This document shows, piece after piece, positions 48,991 to 62,900 of a DNA stretch of 64,000 nucleotides. The position numbers and the translations under genes were made by a program. The notes below the pieces were generated by a model. It saw nothing but the letters and a program-made list of their open reading frames with translations. It did not search any database and was not told the origin of the DNA. Origin of the DNA: Sisyra terminalis (Eukaryota; Arthropoda; Insecta; Neuroptera; Sisyridae); assembly GCA_958496175.1 (NCBI GenBank), contig OY292279.1, positions 15,190,001 to 15,254,000 on the forward strand, given 5' to 3'. Numbering within the stretch: the stretch's first letter is position 1; each line of letters begins with the position of its first letter.

Positions 48991-50150
48991 TTCTATAAAC
49001 TATGTAAAAATGTTTAGGTTCAAAAGACATTTTTGTAACGAACAATGCTCTTTTTTAAACCAAATAAAATTTATTTAGACTAGAACTAGTCAAAATTTTC
49101 AAAAAATATAAAAATTAAGTATCCTAGTTTTTTAAATGTCATAATCTGTGGGTTTGAGAACTCAATTGCCAAGAAAATATTTTTCAATGTAGACTTTTTA
49201 TCCTTGTTTTACTATACCCTTTCGTTTTACTCTTGAAAGTGACAGAAATAATTGGATTAAAAGTTAGCGCTTTATTTACTGAATGTTCAGTGAAAATAAA
49301 TAGACTTGTTTAAAGATATTGAGACGATAACATGGAATACAAGTATAAACCATGCGTTCGGGTATCCTCTTCCTATCCGCCTTTCTAAGTAATTTACGGC
49401 CATAAAAACGTCTACCAGCCTCGAACTCGAGATGCTTGTAAATTAGTTGACGCCATTTTACTTGACAAAAATGTCAATAAAATTATGCTAATGTACAAGT
49501 ATGAAAAACATTGTAATCATATCATACATTCTTGTACTCAACGACTTATATCAGCATTCTTATGAGATACTTAAGACGATGGTAAACGGTGATTCAAATT
49601 GAATTTATTAACATCAACATAAATTGCCGAGTTTTAATCCATTATTAACATCTCATTCAACTTGCACTCTTTAATTGCACCAAAAATAGCATTATGTTTT
49701 GCATTCAGAAATTCTTGTGTTGCCATTGCGGTATGCCAATTGGTTTATTTTTTTATAGTAGTAAATTATCGCTAATGCGCCTCTATATTGGCGCGATAAT
49801 TGCACAAAACACTTGCAATATTTTCCGATAACTTATCAAGACGATAAAATGATTTGAACTACTCGAATGAAAACTTGTGTAAGAGTGAAAGAGGAAGGTA
49901 GAGGACTGTATTATATTAATTTTTTCTACCTACATAACCCATATATATTTGTTTAAAATCAAAATGCTTTTTAAAAAAAAACTAGTTAATTCTTTTAAGC
50001 TCCCTGAGCTTCAATTTTAACTTTACTAAGTGTATCGAATGAAGAATGTTTTAATACAAAATTTAGTCCAACCGGAAGTCTAACTGCTCGACTGCATCTA
50101 AATACAAAACAATGATTTGTCTAATTAAGTTTCAATACGTTATTTAGAGT
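48991..50150. other. Noncoding DNA with an island at 49.32-49.85 kb
   Basis: 49330-49460 and 49740-49830 are less A+T-rich and carry no transposon signature or splice-flanked frame. Confidence 0.35.
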
Positions 50151-50345
50151 CAGTATTGTCACTCATAGATAGAAAGACTATATCCGTAAGAAAGCTATTT
50201 TAGAGATTAAAAATTTATCTGTTAGATAAATCTCACTTATTCATCCTATCCAAACGACTATTATTAGGTGAAAATATCTAAACTTTTTTCATGCTCCGGA
50301 TAAAATTCTATCACTATTAAGATGTAACCATTGGGAACTGACCAC
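50151..50345. mobile_element. MITE family D copy 2
   Basis: From agtcagtattgtcactca to gggaactgacc it shares with copy 1 CACTCATRGATAGA and CCGGATAAAAT, and with copy 3 TTAGATAAATC and ATTATTAGGTGAAAATA. It abuts repeat E directly. Confidence 0.5.
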
Positions 50346-51010
50346 TTTGGTCACGACGTCTGGTTGCCAAAGAAAGTACTAGTTTTTGTGAGCACTTTAA
50401 TGTATCTATATATCAACGAGTAGTTCTAGTAGTCTAGTTCTATATCTAGTAGTTAACTTTTGCTAAATTTGAAATCAATAACAACATTTTAATTGATATG
50501 GGAGTTATTGTATTAACTCCCATTTTAAAACTCCGAATTAACTTCTAGTATAAAAAAGGTATAATTTACAGTGCTATGAATGGTAATGGCAGTAAATCTC
50601 ATGAAAATGTTAAAATAAGTTTCTTTGCGATACCCAAGTCTGGTTACAATTTTTTAGCGTCAATAATTTGTTCGGAAAAAGACCTAAAAATAATCCTACT
50701 TTTGAAACTGATCCTTGAATAACGTGGGTTTTTTAATATGAGACCATTGTAAACAAAACGCTGAAAAATGCACAGTATTATTCCTTGTGTTTTTGATTAT
50801 TTTACCACATTTAATTAAATAAATTTAAAACTATATGAATTTTTTCGGCGTTAATAACATTTTATAGAATAGAATTTGATTGAAACCAGACTATGATTTC
50901 ATTTAAAGAGAATAAAAATAAACTAAGATAATAGCACAAACTTCATGTAAACTTTTGAACAATTCTTTGGTTGCACACAATACGCTGCCATGTTTTAATT
51001 CTACTACAGT
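50346..51010 (+). repeat. Dispersed repeat family E copy 2
   Basis: The two ends match the reverse complement of 30735-30950. The intervening 500 bases have no counterpart there. Confidence 0.65.
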
Positions 51011-53501
51011 ATTAATTCAAACTAAACTATAAAAATTTTTGAAATATTACTAAAGATTTGCAAACTTATTAAAACTCATATTTTTGGATGATGTTAAACT
51101 AGTTAAGACTATAGCAAAAATGGGGTTTAGAGCCTAAAAACTGGGTTTGAATTAAAAACCAATTGTTTTGCTATAAACAAAAAATGCATTTATACGTGTA
51201 AATGCAATGAGATCCGAAATGGATCAAAAAGCTCTACTATGGCAAAGCATGAAATATGTAGATGCAACACAACTTTTACTAGAGATTTCTAAGTTTTGAG
51301 TACCAAAATCTTTGCAAAATTGGAAGTAATTATGCAGTTAAGTTATCCTTTGATTTCATGTTGACTTTAGGACCAAATAGTCCCTTTCCTTGTTAAATTA
51401 TTTTACTCTATACTTCTCGCATTTCATAAAGTGTGCCTAGTAATGTATATGTACTAAGCACCAATAATATATTAAGTATTCTTTGTAGGGTATTCAGATT
51501 ACCAAAAGGAAATTCCTCTCCTCGTATATTTCTATCCTAGTATTTCCTATTTGATGCACCTTAACCGAATTTAAATTTTAAATTATGATATGCCACATTA
51601 TCATTTATTATTAGCGAATTTTAGTTGAAAAAATATTTGAAGCAAAAGTTACTTAAATTCGGGGCTAAATAACCGGAACTGAAGGCCGAAAATTAAGAAG
51701 AAGCCAGAAGTAAAATATTTGTATTTAGTGAATCCAAAGTCAAAGTCGTTAAATTTAGCATTGACTCCAGTTCTTAATGATCTATTTTGTAAATAGCAGA
51801 ATATGAATACTCGCATTATATGGTTTAGAAACCGCATGGTTAAAGCATTAGAATTGAATTAATTAAACGATTTTACAAATAAATTAATAATACCTTTTAA
51901 AATAACATTGCAATTTAATATACTGTTTTACTAATTTTGATTTTCTGTGATTTGGATCCCATTCTAAGTCATGGTACCCATTTTAGTAAAAAAACATTTA
52001 TATAATTAAAGTTTAAAGCCCTTCTCTTATTCAAAAATTATAACAATATTTGATGGAAAACATGTGCTTACACAACAATCATATGTAGCCAAGATGAATT
52101 TTATTTATATTAGGGAAGTAATTAAACATAGAAGTGAAGTACCCCCTAGATGAGATATCTTTAAAAAAATCCCACATACTGCAACCCTATTTTGTCCTGA
52201 TTTCATTTTTATACAAAAATAATTTCTCTCATTTTAAAATAATATTTTTTGTTTATTCATTTCAATATTTAATATGTCTACCGATGTTAATGTTTTTATA
52301 ATGTTTCAATAATAAGCATTAAATAAAAGTAAATTACAATTATCAACAGAAAATGTGATTTATTTCTCGGTGAAATGAAGTTATAAAAGCGATAAAATTG
52401 AACAAAGTAATTTGGAAAACCAAACAAGACGTTGCTATAATGGTATTAAGCAAATATTTTCTCTGTAGATAAAATGAATAATTCCTCACATTTCATGCTA
52501 GAAAATAATGTTACGAAATAAAATGTAACCCTTTCAATTGCCAAGAGAAAATTATATATAAAAATTATATGTACTTTTGTCACGAATTGGAAATTTTTGA
52601 AATTTTATTTCTACCCTATTTGATAGTGTAAATATATACGAAGAAAAAGAAAATGGTGGTTTGTTACTTTCTAGCAATGAAAGAAAATTATAATTTTTCT
52701 TTAAATACAAAATGAAATTGTTAATACCATCGTAGTTGCAAATCAAATCATATGGTTGACTTAAAATGGAAAATTCTCTACACAATTATTAAAATTAATG
52801 TTTTTAAAATGTTCCGAATATATAACTTTAATATTTGAAAAGAAAATTAATTGAATAAATTAATTGATATTACCTACTTGTTTATTGCTTAAAATAGTTC
52901 AAAATTTTAACCTCAAATTTATAACTTTCCTCTTTTCAATTCCAAAAAAACTTCGTTTTATCACAATATTTTTTATGAAACAACTTTTTTTAATTGAACA
53001 ATTAATTACTATGTTTAATTTCACTAATTGATTTTCCAATTTTCCAGTGTAAAAACCTTCATTTGTTCACAACTAAAGCAAGTACTATAAACAAAAAAAA
53101 CGCCAAGAATCACATCCTCGTCTTTCTCATACCATCGCCAGCATTGACCAAACAAAGACAAAATTAAATAGCAAAAGCAAAGGTTCTCATCTCTTACAAA
53201 ATAAGCAATTAAGAGAGATGAAACATGCAAATTAACATGTTAATGAGACGGAAAGAAAACTGTCATACTGCCATGCAAAATGAAGATGTTGAAAATATCT
53301 TAATTTTAATCTTAAATTGTTTTAACGAGTTATATTTTCTCGTTAATTTTATTTTTTTGGTTAAAAAAAAATTTTCTTTTTTTCTTCTGAGGAAATAGCA
53401 ATGCTGTCAGCCATGTTGCACTCTGCACATAACCTAATACAACGCCCATGCATATTCGTTGTCGCTGGATTGTAAACATGCATTTTTTCGAAAGATCTTA
53501 C
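51011..53501. other. A+T-rich DNA, possible first intron of the 53.5 kb exon
   Basis: Lies downstream on the minus strand of the donor at 53501. Short frames only (51649-51837, 52552-52785, 53024-53230), without homology. Confidence 0.35.
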
Positions 53502-53787
53502 CTGAAAAAATTGATTTTGGTGGTTGGTGGATGATAGTGGAGGTTTTGTTATATTTTTTTTGGGGTGATTCACTGAAAAATATCCGTAATTGTGGATAAA
53601 ATTGATGTGAAAACTGCACCACTTGGTTGGATTTGTGCGTTAGTATGCGTGGGATGGGAACGCGGCGCGTTTTAAATATCACTTGCATTTATTAATTGGT
53701 GCATTGATCAATGTGCAATTATCGTTAAATACGGCTATCTTGGTCGGATCTCGATAATATCACACATTGTGACAAGAAGAACGAACT
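53502..53787 (-). other. Probable 5' (first) exon of a minus-strand gene
   Basis: On the minus strand the segment starts at an initiator and ends at TTTTTTCAG|GTAAGATC, a strong donor (intron from 53501). It is 286 nt and richer in G+C than its flanks. It has a 10-codon upstream ORF (starting MCDIIEIRPR) and a later ATG at 53688 whose frame stays open for 62 codons through the donor. That peptide (MQVIFKTRRVPIPRILTHKS and on) is basic, without a recognised domain. The simplest reading is a 5' UTR exon; a coding start at 53688 cannot be excluded. The gene would continue at lower coordinates. Confidence 0.55.
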
Positions 53788-53820
53788 AAAACCAAATGGA
53801 TGTGATGCTGTTTTATAAAG
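53788..53820 (-). promoter_or_regulatory. TATA-type core promoter
   Basis: Minus strand CTTTATAAAAC has the TATA T at 53817. An initiator TTTTAGTTCG puts +1 (A) at 53787, exactly 30 bases downstream. No DPE motif is visible at +28. Confidence 0.55.
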
Positions 53821-54231
53821 TAAGTATATAATGTATTATTTGAGGTGGTTGGTCGATGCCGATGTATTCGTATGTATTTGTGTAGAATGTTCGATGTATT
53901 CGTGAACGAACATTTATATATATACAAGAATATTACGATATTAGTTTTGTGAAGTCTGGGGCTGGCTTGGCTTCGGTTACTTTGCTTAGCCTTGCCTTCG
54001 TTTCAGGCTGTTTGATAGCCGTTTGTATATTATGTTCCATTCGAGGAGTCGCGTTTTGTATACAACCATAGCTATATAGGATACCACTGAAGAGGAACGA
54101 GGGTTCCTGGGCGCAGACGTATGGATCTTAGTTTAACGCCAAACGAGTCACCACATTGGAAGAGCGGCCATCAAGCGCTAGACTACGATTGTAAAAGTTT
54201 TAGGACACTTTCCGAGAGCTGCTACTCCCTA
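53821..54231. promoter_or_regulatory. Region between divergent core promoters
   Basis: Composition is higher in G+C than the flanks, with CTTGGCTTCGG and CCTTGCCTTCG reiterated near 53960-54005. Probably proximal regulatory DNA for one or both flanking promoters (inference). Confidence 0.3.
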
Positions 54232-54489
54232 TATATAAAACTTATACATATACAACATACACAGTCATAAATCTATTTGCCATCTCCGTTACACATGCGT
54301 TTCAATCAAATAGAGTCGTCCCATTTTTTCCCCATCAATCCAGCTCTCCAGCCATCCATCCATACATTCATACATCCATCCATTTGCCTTCGTTCGTCTT
54401 ATTTAATCCATATCTAGAAAATTCTCTTCGCTCACTTTCCACACTTCCTCGTTCCCACAATACAAACACATCCCCATTTACCTAAACAG
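54232..54489 (+). promoter_or_regulatory. Candidate plus-strand promoter and 5' exon
   Basis: TATATAAAA (54232-54240) is followed by initiator-like CACAGTC with A at 54263, 31 bases after the TATA T. The following 225 bases are C-rich and G-poor and include a CATC/CCAT microsatellite (54351-54384). They end at AACAG|GTATTT (54489), a moderate donor. No ORF begins here. Head-to-head with the minus promoter, 476 bases between start sites. Confidence 0.3.
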
Positions 54490-54906
54490 GTATTTTTCTA
54501 TATACTCAAAGAATTTCGTTCCCATTCTCAATTTTTTTTATTTACCAACCAACACACTCTCCAAGCGCCCCATACAAACGCAAAGCTTGAAAGCTCATTC
54601 CATTTACGAAAATATGCTCTGTCTTATTTTGGATTGTTCCGAAACGGGATGACGACATTGTTGTTTCGTTTTATTTTATCCATTTCCGTACCTGCAAAGA
54701 TTTTATTATCTTATATGTTTCGAAATAAGTAATATATGTGCAAATTTTCTATGTACAATATTTGACTAAGACACCCTTCCGTATGTAAACTGTTCTCGGT
54801 TTCCGTCTTTAATAAGCTCATAAAATTCTAGTGATAATAACAGCTTTTTATCAGTCTGGTTTTTTTTCATTTAAGATTCGTGGAGCTTTCAGGATGACGT
54901 GGAAAT
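54490..54906. other. Noncoding DNA, nothing recognised
   Basis: C-richer up to about 54650, then A+T-rich. Confidence 0.35.
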
Positions 54907-56090
54907 TAAATTAGGCTTTTCAATCGTTGTTTTTTTCATTCAAAATGAAAAAAGGAAGATAATTGAAAGAATTATATTTTTCGCAAATATTAAGATGTTT
55001 TTTAAGTATTTTTATTCGTTTGTTAAAGATTCAGAGCTTTAAGTGTTATAAATATTGAAATAAACTCAAAACTAATATATGCTTAGTATTCATCTCTACA
55101 AATTTGCAATGTTATTGCAACCCGATTGGATCTATGCATGAAACGATTGATGTAGATTATATTTTTAAATTATATACATTTAAACATACAAAAGCTTCAG
55201 ACATTGATTGTTGCTTTCGTAACTAAGTATTAAAAATGCGTGCAGATTTAAATTACTAACGAAAGCTCAAGCAGTTAATTGTATTTGTAACTAAATTAGG
55301 CATTTTCAATCGTTTTTTTCATTCAAAATTAAAAGAGGAAGATAATTGAGAGAATTATACTTTTTGCAAATATTAAGATGTTTTTTACTTAATTTTTTCA
55401 TTTGTAAAAGTTTCAGAGCTTTATGTATTATAAATAATGAAGTAAACTCAAAAGTAATATATGCTTAGCATTCGCCTCTACAAATTTACAATTTTATTGT
55501 AACCCTATTGGATTTATGCATGAAACGGTTACTATAGATAGTATTTTTACAATATATACATTTAAATATACAAAAGCCTTATAAAAGCTTCAGTAGTTGA
55601 TTGTTGTTTTCGTAACTAAGTATTAAAAATACGTGCAGATTTAACTTGCCAACAAAAGCTCAAGTAGTTCATTATTTTTGTAACTAAATTAAGCTTTTCA
55701 ATCGTTTTTTTCTTTCAAAATGAAAAGAGGAAAATAATTGATAGAATTATACTTTTTGCAACTATTAAGATGTTTTTAAGTATTTTTTGCGTTTGTGAAA
55801 GCTTCAGAGCTTTATGTATTATAAATATTGAAGTAACCTCAAAAGTAATATATCTACGCTTAGTATTTGCCTCTACAAATTTTGCAATGTTATTGCCACT
55901 CTTTAGGATTTATACATAAAATGATTGATATAGAATGTATTTTTAAATTATATACATTTAAACGTATAAAAAAGTTTCAGTAGTTTATTGTTGTTTATGT
56001 AACTAAGTATTAAGAAAATACGTATAGATTTATCTTGTAAACAAAAGCTTTAACACAAGCTTAAGTAGTTCATTGTTGTTTTTGTAACTA
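54907..56090. repeat. Tandem repeat: three units of about 385-395 bp
   Basis: Units start at 54907, 55292 and 55685 with taaattaggc/taaattaagc. Each contains, in order, ttcaatcg, gataattga, taagatgtttttt, cagagcttta, taatatatgcttag, tctacaaattt, atacatttaaa and taactaagtattaa. Differences are scattered. The third unit ends irregularly with an extra taactaagtattaagaaaa at 56085. Confidence 0.85.
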
Positions 56091-58696
56091 AGTATTAAGA
56101 AAATGCATAGTAATTTAACTTAAACACTATACTTGTTAAGTTAAAAGCTTAGAAAATATATAAATTTTAGCATTTCGAATTAAAAAAGCTAAAATTTCAA
56201 TGGTAATCACAATGATTAATTCAAAAGCAAACATTGAAGCAATAGCGATACAAAAACATAATAATACAAGATGCTTAAATAATAATATTTTGTTTTAACA
56301 AAAAAACAACAAAAGTTTAAAAATGTTTATTGAGAATTCAGTAGTATCTTTGTCATTTTCAATTGACGTTATAAGTTAAGACAAATCTATTCGTAGTGCC
56401 AAAAGTATAAATTTATTATCAATTTTATAAATCCAATTTCTTCACTTTTTTCGCCTTTGGCTGATTATGTTCCTCTATATTGACAACTTAAATCATTTTC
56501 ACATGTGAAGAGCTTTAAGCTTTCAACTCAGAAAAATTTGCACTACTAAAATCCCCACCTCTTCTACTATCACTACCCACTGCCTTCCCATGAATCGAAT
56601 ATATATTTGTTTTAATAAAGACTTGAAAAGTAAAATTAATTTTCCTTATATTTTAATAATTTAATCTAATGCCTCAAAAAGATAAATCTGACATTTAATC
56701 TATATTTCTTAACAATTTTTCTGTTTCAATAGGAAACACAATCCTAACATTTTTCTACTAAAACTTCGCTTTTTAATTATATATAATGGAATTGGATTCA
56801 AAAGCTCTCAATTTATGTTACGGTAAAGCTTTAAGCTAAGTGTTTTTGAGTTATTGATTCCTTTTTATATATTTACTTTATACTTCATGGATGATGAATA
56901 TAAGCCTTAAAAATTGCACATTTTAATCATCAAACTAAAATACTTTTATTAGGATAGCATTTTTTGTTACATATTTTCCAATGTCTAATTTAGAGTAGAA
57001 TATAAAAAAAAAATTTGGAATTCTAATGTTCTCACTTATGCAATGCTAGAAAAAACAAAAGACCATAATGATAGTAGCCAAAAATCTATTAAAATTATTG
57101 ATATTTTTGAAGATGTAGAGTACTGATTATCTATTGTAATCAAAGGATAAAAAATAGTACTCTAAAATGAAAAATATTCGATAGTTCTGTAAAACCCTGC
57201 AAACAAGATAATTTCTTCAACTGTTGAAATTATTTTGAGTAAAATCTTTGTGTTATAAAATTTTCAAGCTTTATCATTTTGTATGATGAACAGTAGGGTA
57301 ATAACGAAGTAAATATTTTGATATCCCAGCAATATCAAACATTGGTATGAACGATAGTGAATATTTCAAGCAAAGAAGAAGAAGGGAAAAAGTCAATCAA
57401 AATTTAAGAAGTAAAAAACATTTAAATAAATTAAGTTTGGCTTCAACTCAGAAAAAAAAACATTAGAAAAGTTCCAGTAGTAATATAAACAAAGCAGCAA
57501 GAAAAAAAAACAATTGTAACTTTCACCAAAAAAAATCAAAACTTTATATTTAATACTTTCCAAAGTAAAATAGTTCCTGGGTATAAAAGAACCGTGTAAG
57601 GTTTGAAATTTAAAAATCACAATACTATAATTATCTTATTTCTATTTCATTGGATTTAAATTTGACCATTCTATCATAGTCAATTAATATTGACAAATTT
57701 TTATTGAACCAAAACTCCTTCTTGTCAAATTTTAAAGTTTTTGTTATTAATAAAGAGTGCAACTTAATTGTTATCAATAAGTAAGCGAATTTATTGAAAA
57801 CATAATTTTTATTATTATACAATAATTATTTGTGATGTATTTTTAAATTTAACATTCTTTAAAACTCCACTTTATAAAAATATATTTAAAAAAATCAAAT
57901 CCGTTTGTAATAATTCGAGTATACATAACAATACAAAAGGAGCTTTCGTCGCTCATCTTTGGCTATCGCCCTGGGCTATTACGTCATAGTAAACACATCA
58001 CTTTCAAAAATGAATGGGATTAAAATAAAAATATGTAACATTTATTTATAGTTTGAAAACTCATACAGCTTTTAAAAATTACTGCTATATATTTTTATTT
58101 TAAATAGACCTCTACAGCATAGGTTTTTCAATGTAAGTGAGAGCTTTATTTGATTCTTTTTTTCACAATACCAAAAAAAATGCATATAAAAGTTTACCTT
58201 TTATAATTATCTTAAGGCAAAATTTAAAGATAGTAATTGGAGATTTATTATGATAATTTGTTTTTGTTTTTTAAGATTGAAATAAAACAATATACTAATT
58301 TTCAAAGTGATGAGAGTCCATTAATATACAATTTTTTTTTCAAATTCGCCAAAAATTTTGTTTTTAAAATCGAAATACATCTTGATGAATGAATGAAAAT
58401 ACAAGCTGCTATATTTGACTACCTTTTACTGTTTCATTGACAAATACCTATGCGAACCTTAAATATTTTCGGAACAAAAATAAATGAACTTACACCATGT
58501 TCAAAATTAAACAGTACATATAAAATTTGAATTATAATATCGCAGCGTTTTGCCACACAAGTGCCAAAATTATTAATCGCCAAAGCATAAGTAATTAAAT
58601 AAATTAATATTATTAAAAGTTTCATGCCAAACTATTAATAATTAGCCGACACTAACGACTATGCGTGATTGATATTGTGTTACTACTGGTAAGAAT
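56091..58696. other. A+T-rich noncoding DNA, nothing recognised
   Basis: Only A+T-biased short frames. Confidence 0.4.
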
Positions 58697-58758
58697 TATT
58701 AACTGAAATTATTACTGAATTTACTGAATTAACTGAATTATTACAATTATTAACTGAA
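58697..58758. repeat. Short tandem repeat of ATTACTGAATT-type words
   Basis: TTAACTGAAATTATTACTGA and the words that follow reiterate ACTGAATT/ACTGAAATT five times in 62 bases. Confidence 0.6.
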
Positions 58759-59909
58759 AGCTTTTACCCATGACTTTGTTCGCGTTGATGTTCTTAAATA
58801 AGTTTCAATGAGGATCTTTGAAAAGAAAAGAAAATAATTTGGTAATTGTTTTCCTTATTGATTAACTAGGATCATCAGTATCAATTTCATAATTCAAAAA
58901 TTTAATTTAGTTTGAAAAAATTGAAAGATTTCTTATTTTTATTCACTAAGATATCTTACTTAAAAAAAAGTTTCAATTACTAAAATTTTACTAAAAGTTC
59001 AAAGTTTTAATAAGACGTTTTAATAACTCTTCTTCAGAAAAACATAAACAATGGTATTATTCTACGATGCTTTTGCATTATTTATTCCTCAATTCGATGA
59101 AAATATTTAAAGATTCGGGACATTGGACAAACATGAACAGAATACACATAGTTGGGTATGGTACACATAGTTGGAAAAGCATCCCTTTTCTAAATGAACC
59201 CTTTCTACCTGTAATGTTTACCTTTGTGCTTTGGTAACAGCAAAACAAAGCATAATTAGAAATTAAAATCATTTGAATGAAAATGGTAGATCAGTGAAGA
59301 TCACTTTCTTCATTTCCTACACCTGTTATAATAATGGCACTTAGCATGTTTTGCTACAATTGTATTATTCGAAGCTTTATTTCCACAAAATAAGCATAAT
59401 TATGCTCCACACAAGCAAAATTCATATATTTAATTTCCCTCGGAGTTTTCTTCTACAGAAGGTATCCTATATTCTTTTCTCTATCCCTGATAATTTTGTA
59501 CAAAGTTTCATGATGATCGATGATTTGGAGGATATTATTATTAGGAGGAAAATATACTCGAGAAAGGTCATTAAATTATAATAAGCAGCTTTTAAATCCA
59601 AAAGAGAAATTCAACGAATTAAAAACAATAGCAGGAGATGTGTGCTTGAAAATATAAAAAATATATTCAAAATTTTCTTTTATCCAGCACTTTTAATCAT
59701 TGACGTTTGTGTTTTAAATTTTTGTGCACCAAATGATAGAAGTAGTAAAGTTGTAAGTTTCAACACAATGTATGGATATCTCTGATGAAATTTGCTTTAA
59801 TGAAATTTATTTTGTGCATTGAATAATAATTTATATTCTATATTTATTGTTTACTTTTGGGTAATTACTTCACTTAGTTCTATTACATCGCCTAGAATAT
59901 ATAACCCTT
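58759..59909. other. A+T-rich noncoding DNA, nothing recognised
   Basis: Frames at 59078-59272 and 59351-59581 show no family motif. Confidence 0.4.
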
Positions 59910-59926
59910 GGGTCAGACACTGACCC
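59910..59926. repeat. Perfect short palindrome GGGTCAG-aca-CTGACCC
   Basis: Seven-base arms, three-base loop, beside CCCTT at 59904. It could be the end of a piggyBac-like MITE, but no TTAA target and no partner end are visible. Confidence 0.35.
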
Positions 59927-62900
59927 AGACGAGCTTTTTAACTAAACCTTGATGGCTAGGCAACCTTTTGTTTGATATGTTTGTAGAAAGAGACTTCCCT
60001 AGCATTTGTATTGTTCCCTCTCTGTTTCACCTTGTGAGGTATTAGTGGGCACCATGCACATTAGTGACCCATGAGTAAATACTTAAAAAAATTATGAATA
60101 AAATTTGACCCACCCTTCAAAAAGGTTCGTCATCCCTGGCCTAGTTTATTGTTTTTATAAATTGTCAAAGGTAACAAAGAAATTTTACTAGAGCTTTTTG
60201 TTTCCTGATTTGTTTGACAAATTTTACAGTTAATTCGCTTAATTTGGTTGCAATATTTTGGAAAATTTATAACTTTTGTGAATCGATTTTTAACAAATTT
60301 TTAACAATCGATTTTTGAATCATTTTTAACAAAGATTAAAAGTTGTTTTAACATTCGTGAAATCGATTAAATATTTCTTGTATTGCTGGCATGTAATATT
60401 TGAAATCAATCTTAAGCACCACATTAAACTAAAATAATTAAATTTTATCAAAAGCAATTTATACTTCAGCTGAAGCCAGTCTGTGCTGTTGCATTAATAA
60501 TGCTGAAACGATCGATTTACTAAGGTTAATTTACTCGATCTACTCGAGATTGGCGTTGAATTAATTCAATGTTTTAATTAATACAATACTAATTACATTT
60601 ATCGTGAAACGACAATTAGTCACGAAATTCATTTAGACGCCATATAACGACAAATACTTCCATTGCTCTCACGTTTCAAGAATATTCCTACAAGTTATAA
60701 CGCCTTTAGATTTCTCTTGATTATCCTTGACATAAATTAGATGGTTTTCTTTTCACACAAAGCCTATTATTATCAAGCAGTACAAATTCTGCAGCTAATG
60801 CATTTCCTATGTCAAAACTTAAGAAAATTAATGAGTTTTAATTTCTAAGAAGTAACTTTTAATTTTTTTAATCTTAATATACAAAATGATCTTAAGATTG
60901 TGACCAACCTTTGTCAAGAGAGTAAGCCACTTAATAGATGTTGTTTTTTTTTTATAAAAGCAATGGCGTTTCATGTCTCCAAAACTGGTTTTACTAAATG
61001 GATCTGTTCAAAAACTAAATGGACTTTGTTGCAGTTGCAACATTGAAAGCCTAGAGAAAGATCTTAAAATAAACCAAAAGAGACAGATAAGGATATCAAA
61101 ATCTAAAAACTCGTTTCACCATTTCTTGATTTCAATATCAACCAATTAGAGTTGTCGTTTTTTATTATCAGTTCGTTAAGTTTTGAATTTAAACTTTATT
61201 GCAGTGAAATTGTTGATTTTCAGAGGTGAGTGCCGTCCATTTTATTTTCAGATGGCAACCCTGTGAGCTTTAACAGGCATAATGAGTAGTTATTCTAATT
61301 GAATTACCCTTATTTTGGAATTAACTAAATTTGAATTGGTTGTTTGAAAAGTTTTATGGGAAAATATGTTTATTTTTTTCGGTTTTTTTGATCTTTAGAA
61401 ATTGAATTTTAAGGTTAAAATATTTGGTTTGGAAAAAGAGTGCGTATTGGTCCTAGATTTAATTTCCCTTTTATTGATTTTATTTCTTATCTTATCGTTC
61501 AACTGATAGTCAAGAGATGTCGTTAATGTATTATTTTTTCATGAAAAAATACGCATATATATGTTTCAAATTTTCATGTAGGGCTTTGATAACTTTCGAA
61601 AATTTTCAATTTTTTTCTTTTGAATAACATTTGGCACTGACTGATTTTGCTATCAACGAAATTCTCATTATAGATTTTTAAATATTTTGATTTCTAAGAC
61701 CCATTTTTTATTTATTTATTCTTTTACTTCTGGTAATTTCTCTGTAGAGGTGTTTTACACCTGTTCATAGAATAGGTTATTTAAGAATTTAATATATTTA
61801 TCAATGTAATATTTAAATTCTGGATTTTCTGGTGCTGTAAGCTTCAATTTTGTATCAATCAATATCGAATAAAAAAAAATCTGTTCAAATCGGAAATATT
61901 TTTTTTTATTTTGGTTCACCATTAAAGTAAGGAAAGAGAAGTAATTCAGTAATCTACTTTCATTTTTTCTTCAGGTATTTACTTAAATATATAATATTTG
62001 GGAATGCTTATGAAGCTTTTGTTGTTTGATTTTTTAAATACTATTTGGAATTTAACTGGAATCCTTACACTTTCAGAAAGGATCGTTTAATAACTCATGA
62101 ATCTCATTGTTAGTTCAATATATTTATTTTCTTCTTTAACACATTGTTACAAGTAAAATAAAAGCTCGTCCAAAAATTTCATTTTTCAATATTTTTTAGG
62201 CTACTTGATAATTAACAGAATAAAATTAAATATTCCAAAACAAATATTGGTTTAATTTTTCTATTCTATGGATCCTACTGAAAAATACTTTCAAATTTTA
62301 AGGGGAATCATTTCCGAAAAAAATTATAGTTATAAAAGTGTCCACTTATTACTTTTAACCTTACCTTTTGATACTTACAGCCTCATTTATCTGAAATTTA
62401 TCTGAAAATCATTACCTTAAAAACAAGAAAAATGGTACAAAATTTACCTAAAAGGAAAATAAACACTATTTTATGATGAAAAATTGATTTCGGGAAAATT
62501 TTTTGATTTAAAACAATTTGTTATTAGCTTTAAAAAAATAACGCATAAAGAATGAAAATGTTTTGAATCATTTTTGATTTAGTTCAAAATTTTCTTGGTT
62601 ACATTAAATAGGAAAGATGTAACATAAACGACCATAAGCGAGACAGGTACGGACGCAGGGGAAAACTACTGCCCCTTCCCTAACGGGGTAAGGAATATCG
62701 AAAAACGAAGTAAATAAATAAGCAGAAAAATGAACAGTAATATAAAACTACAAGGATTAACGGTAAAAGGACAATTGTTAACAATTCCTGCCATTTTCTT
62801 TGCCAATTTTTCTTTCACGATTTTCCAAAACCTTAGCTTCGTCCATGCAATTAATCCTCAATAACGGATAATTGGTAATGTTATAGGTACTTAATGTTTT

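Noticed and set aside
53490..53506. CTTACCTG resembles the 5' end of U1 snRNA (also at 27269-27276)
   Set aside because: It is the complement of a strong splice donor; no U1 stem-loops or Sm site follow in either place.
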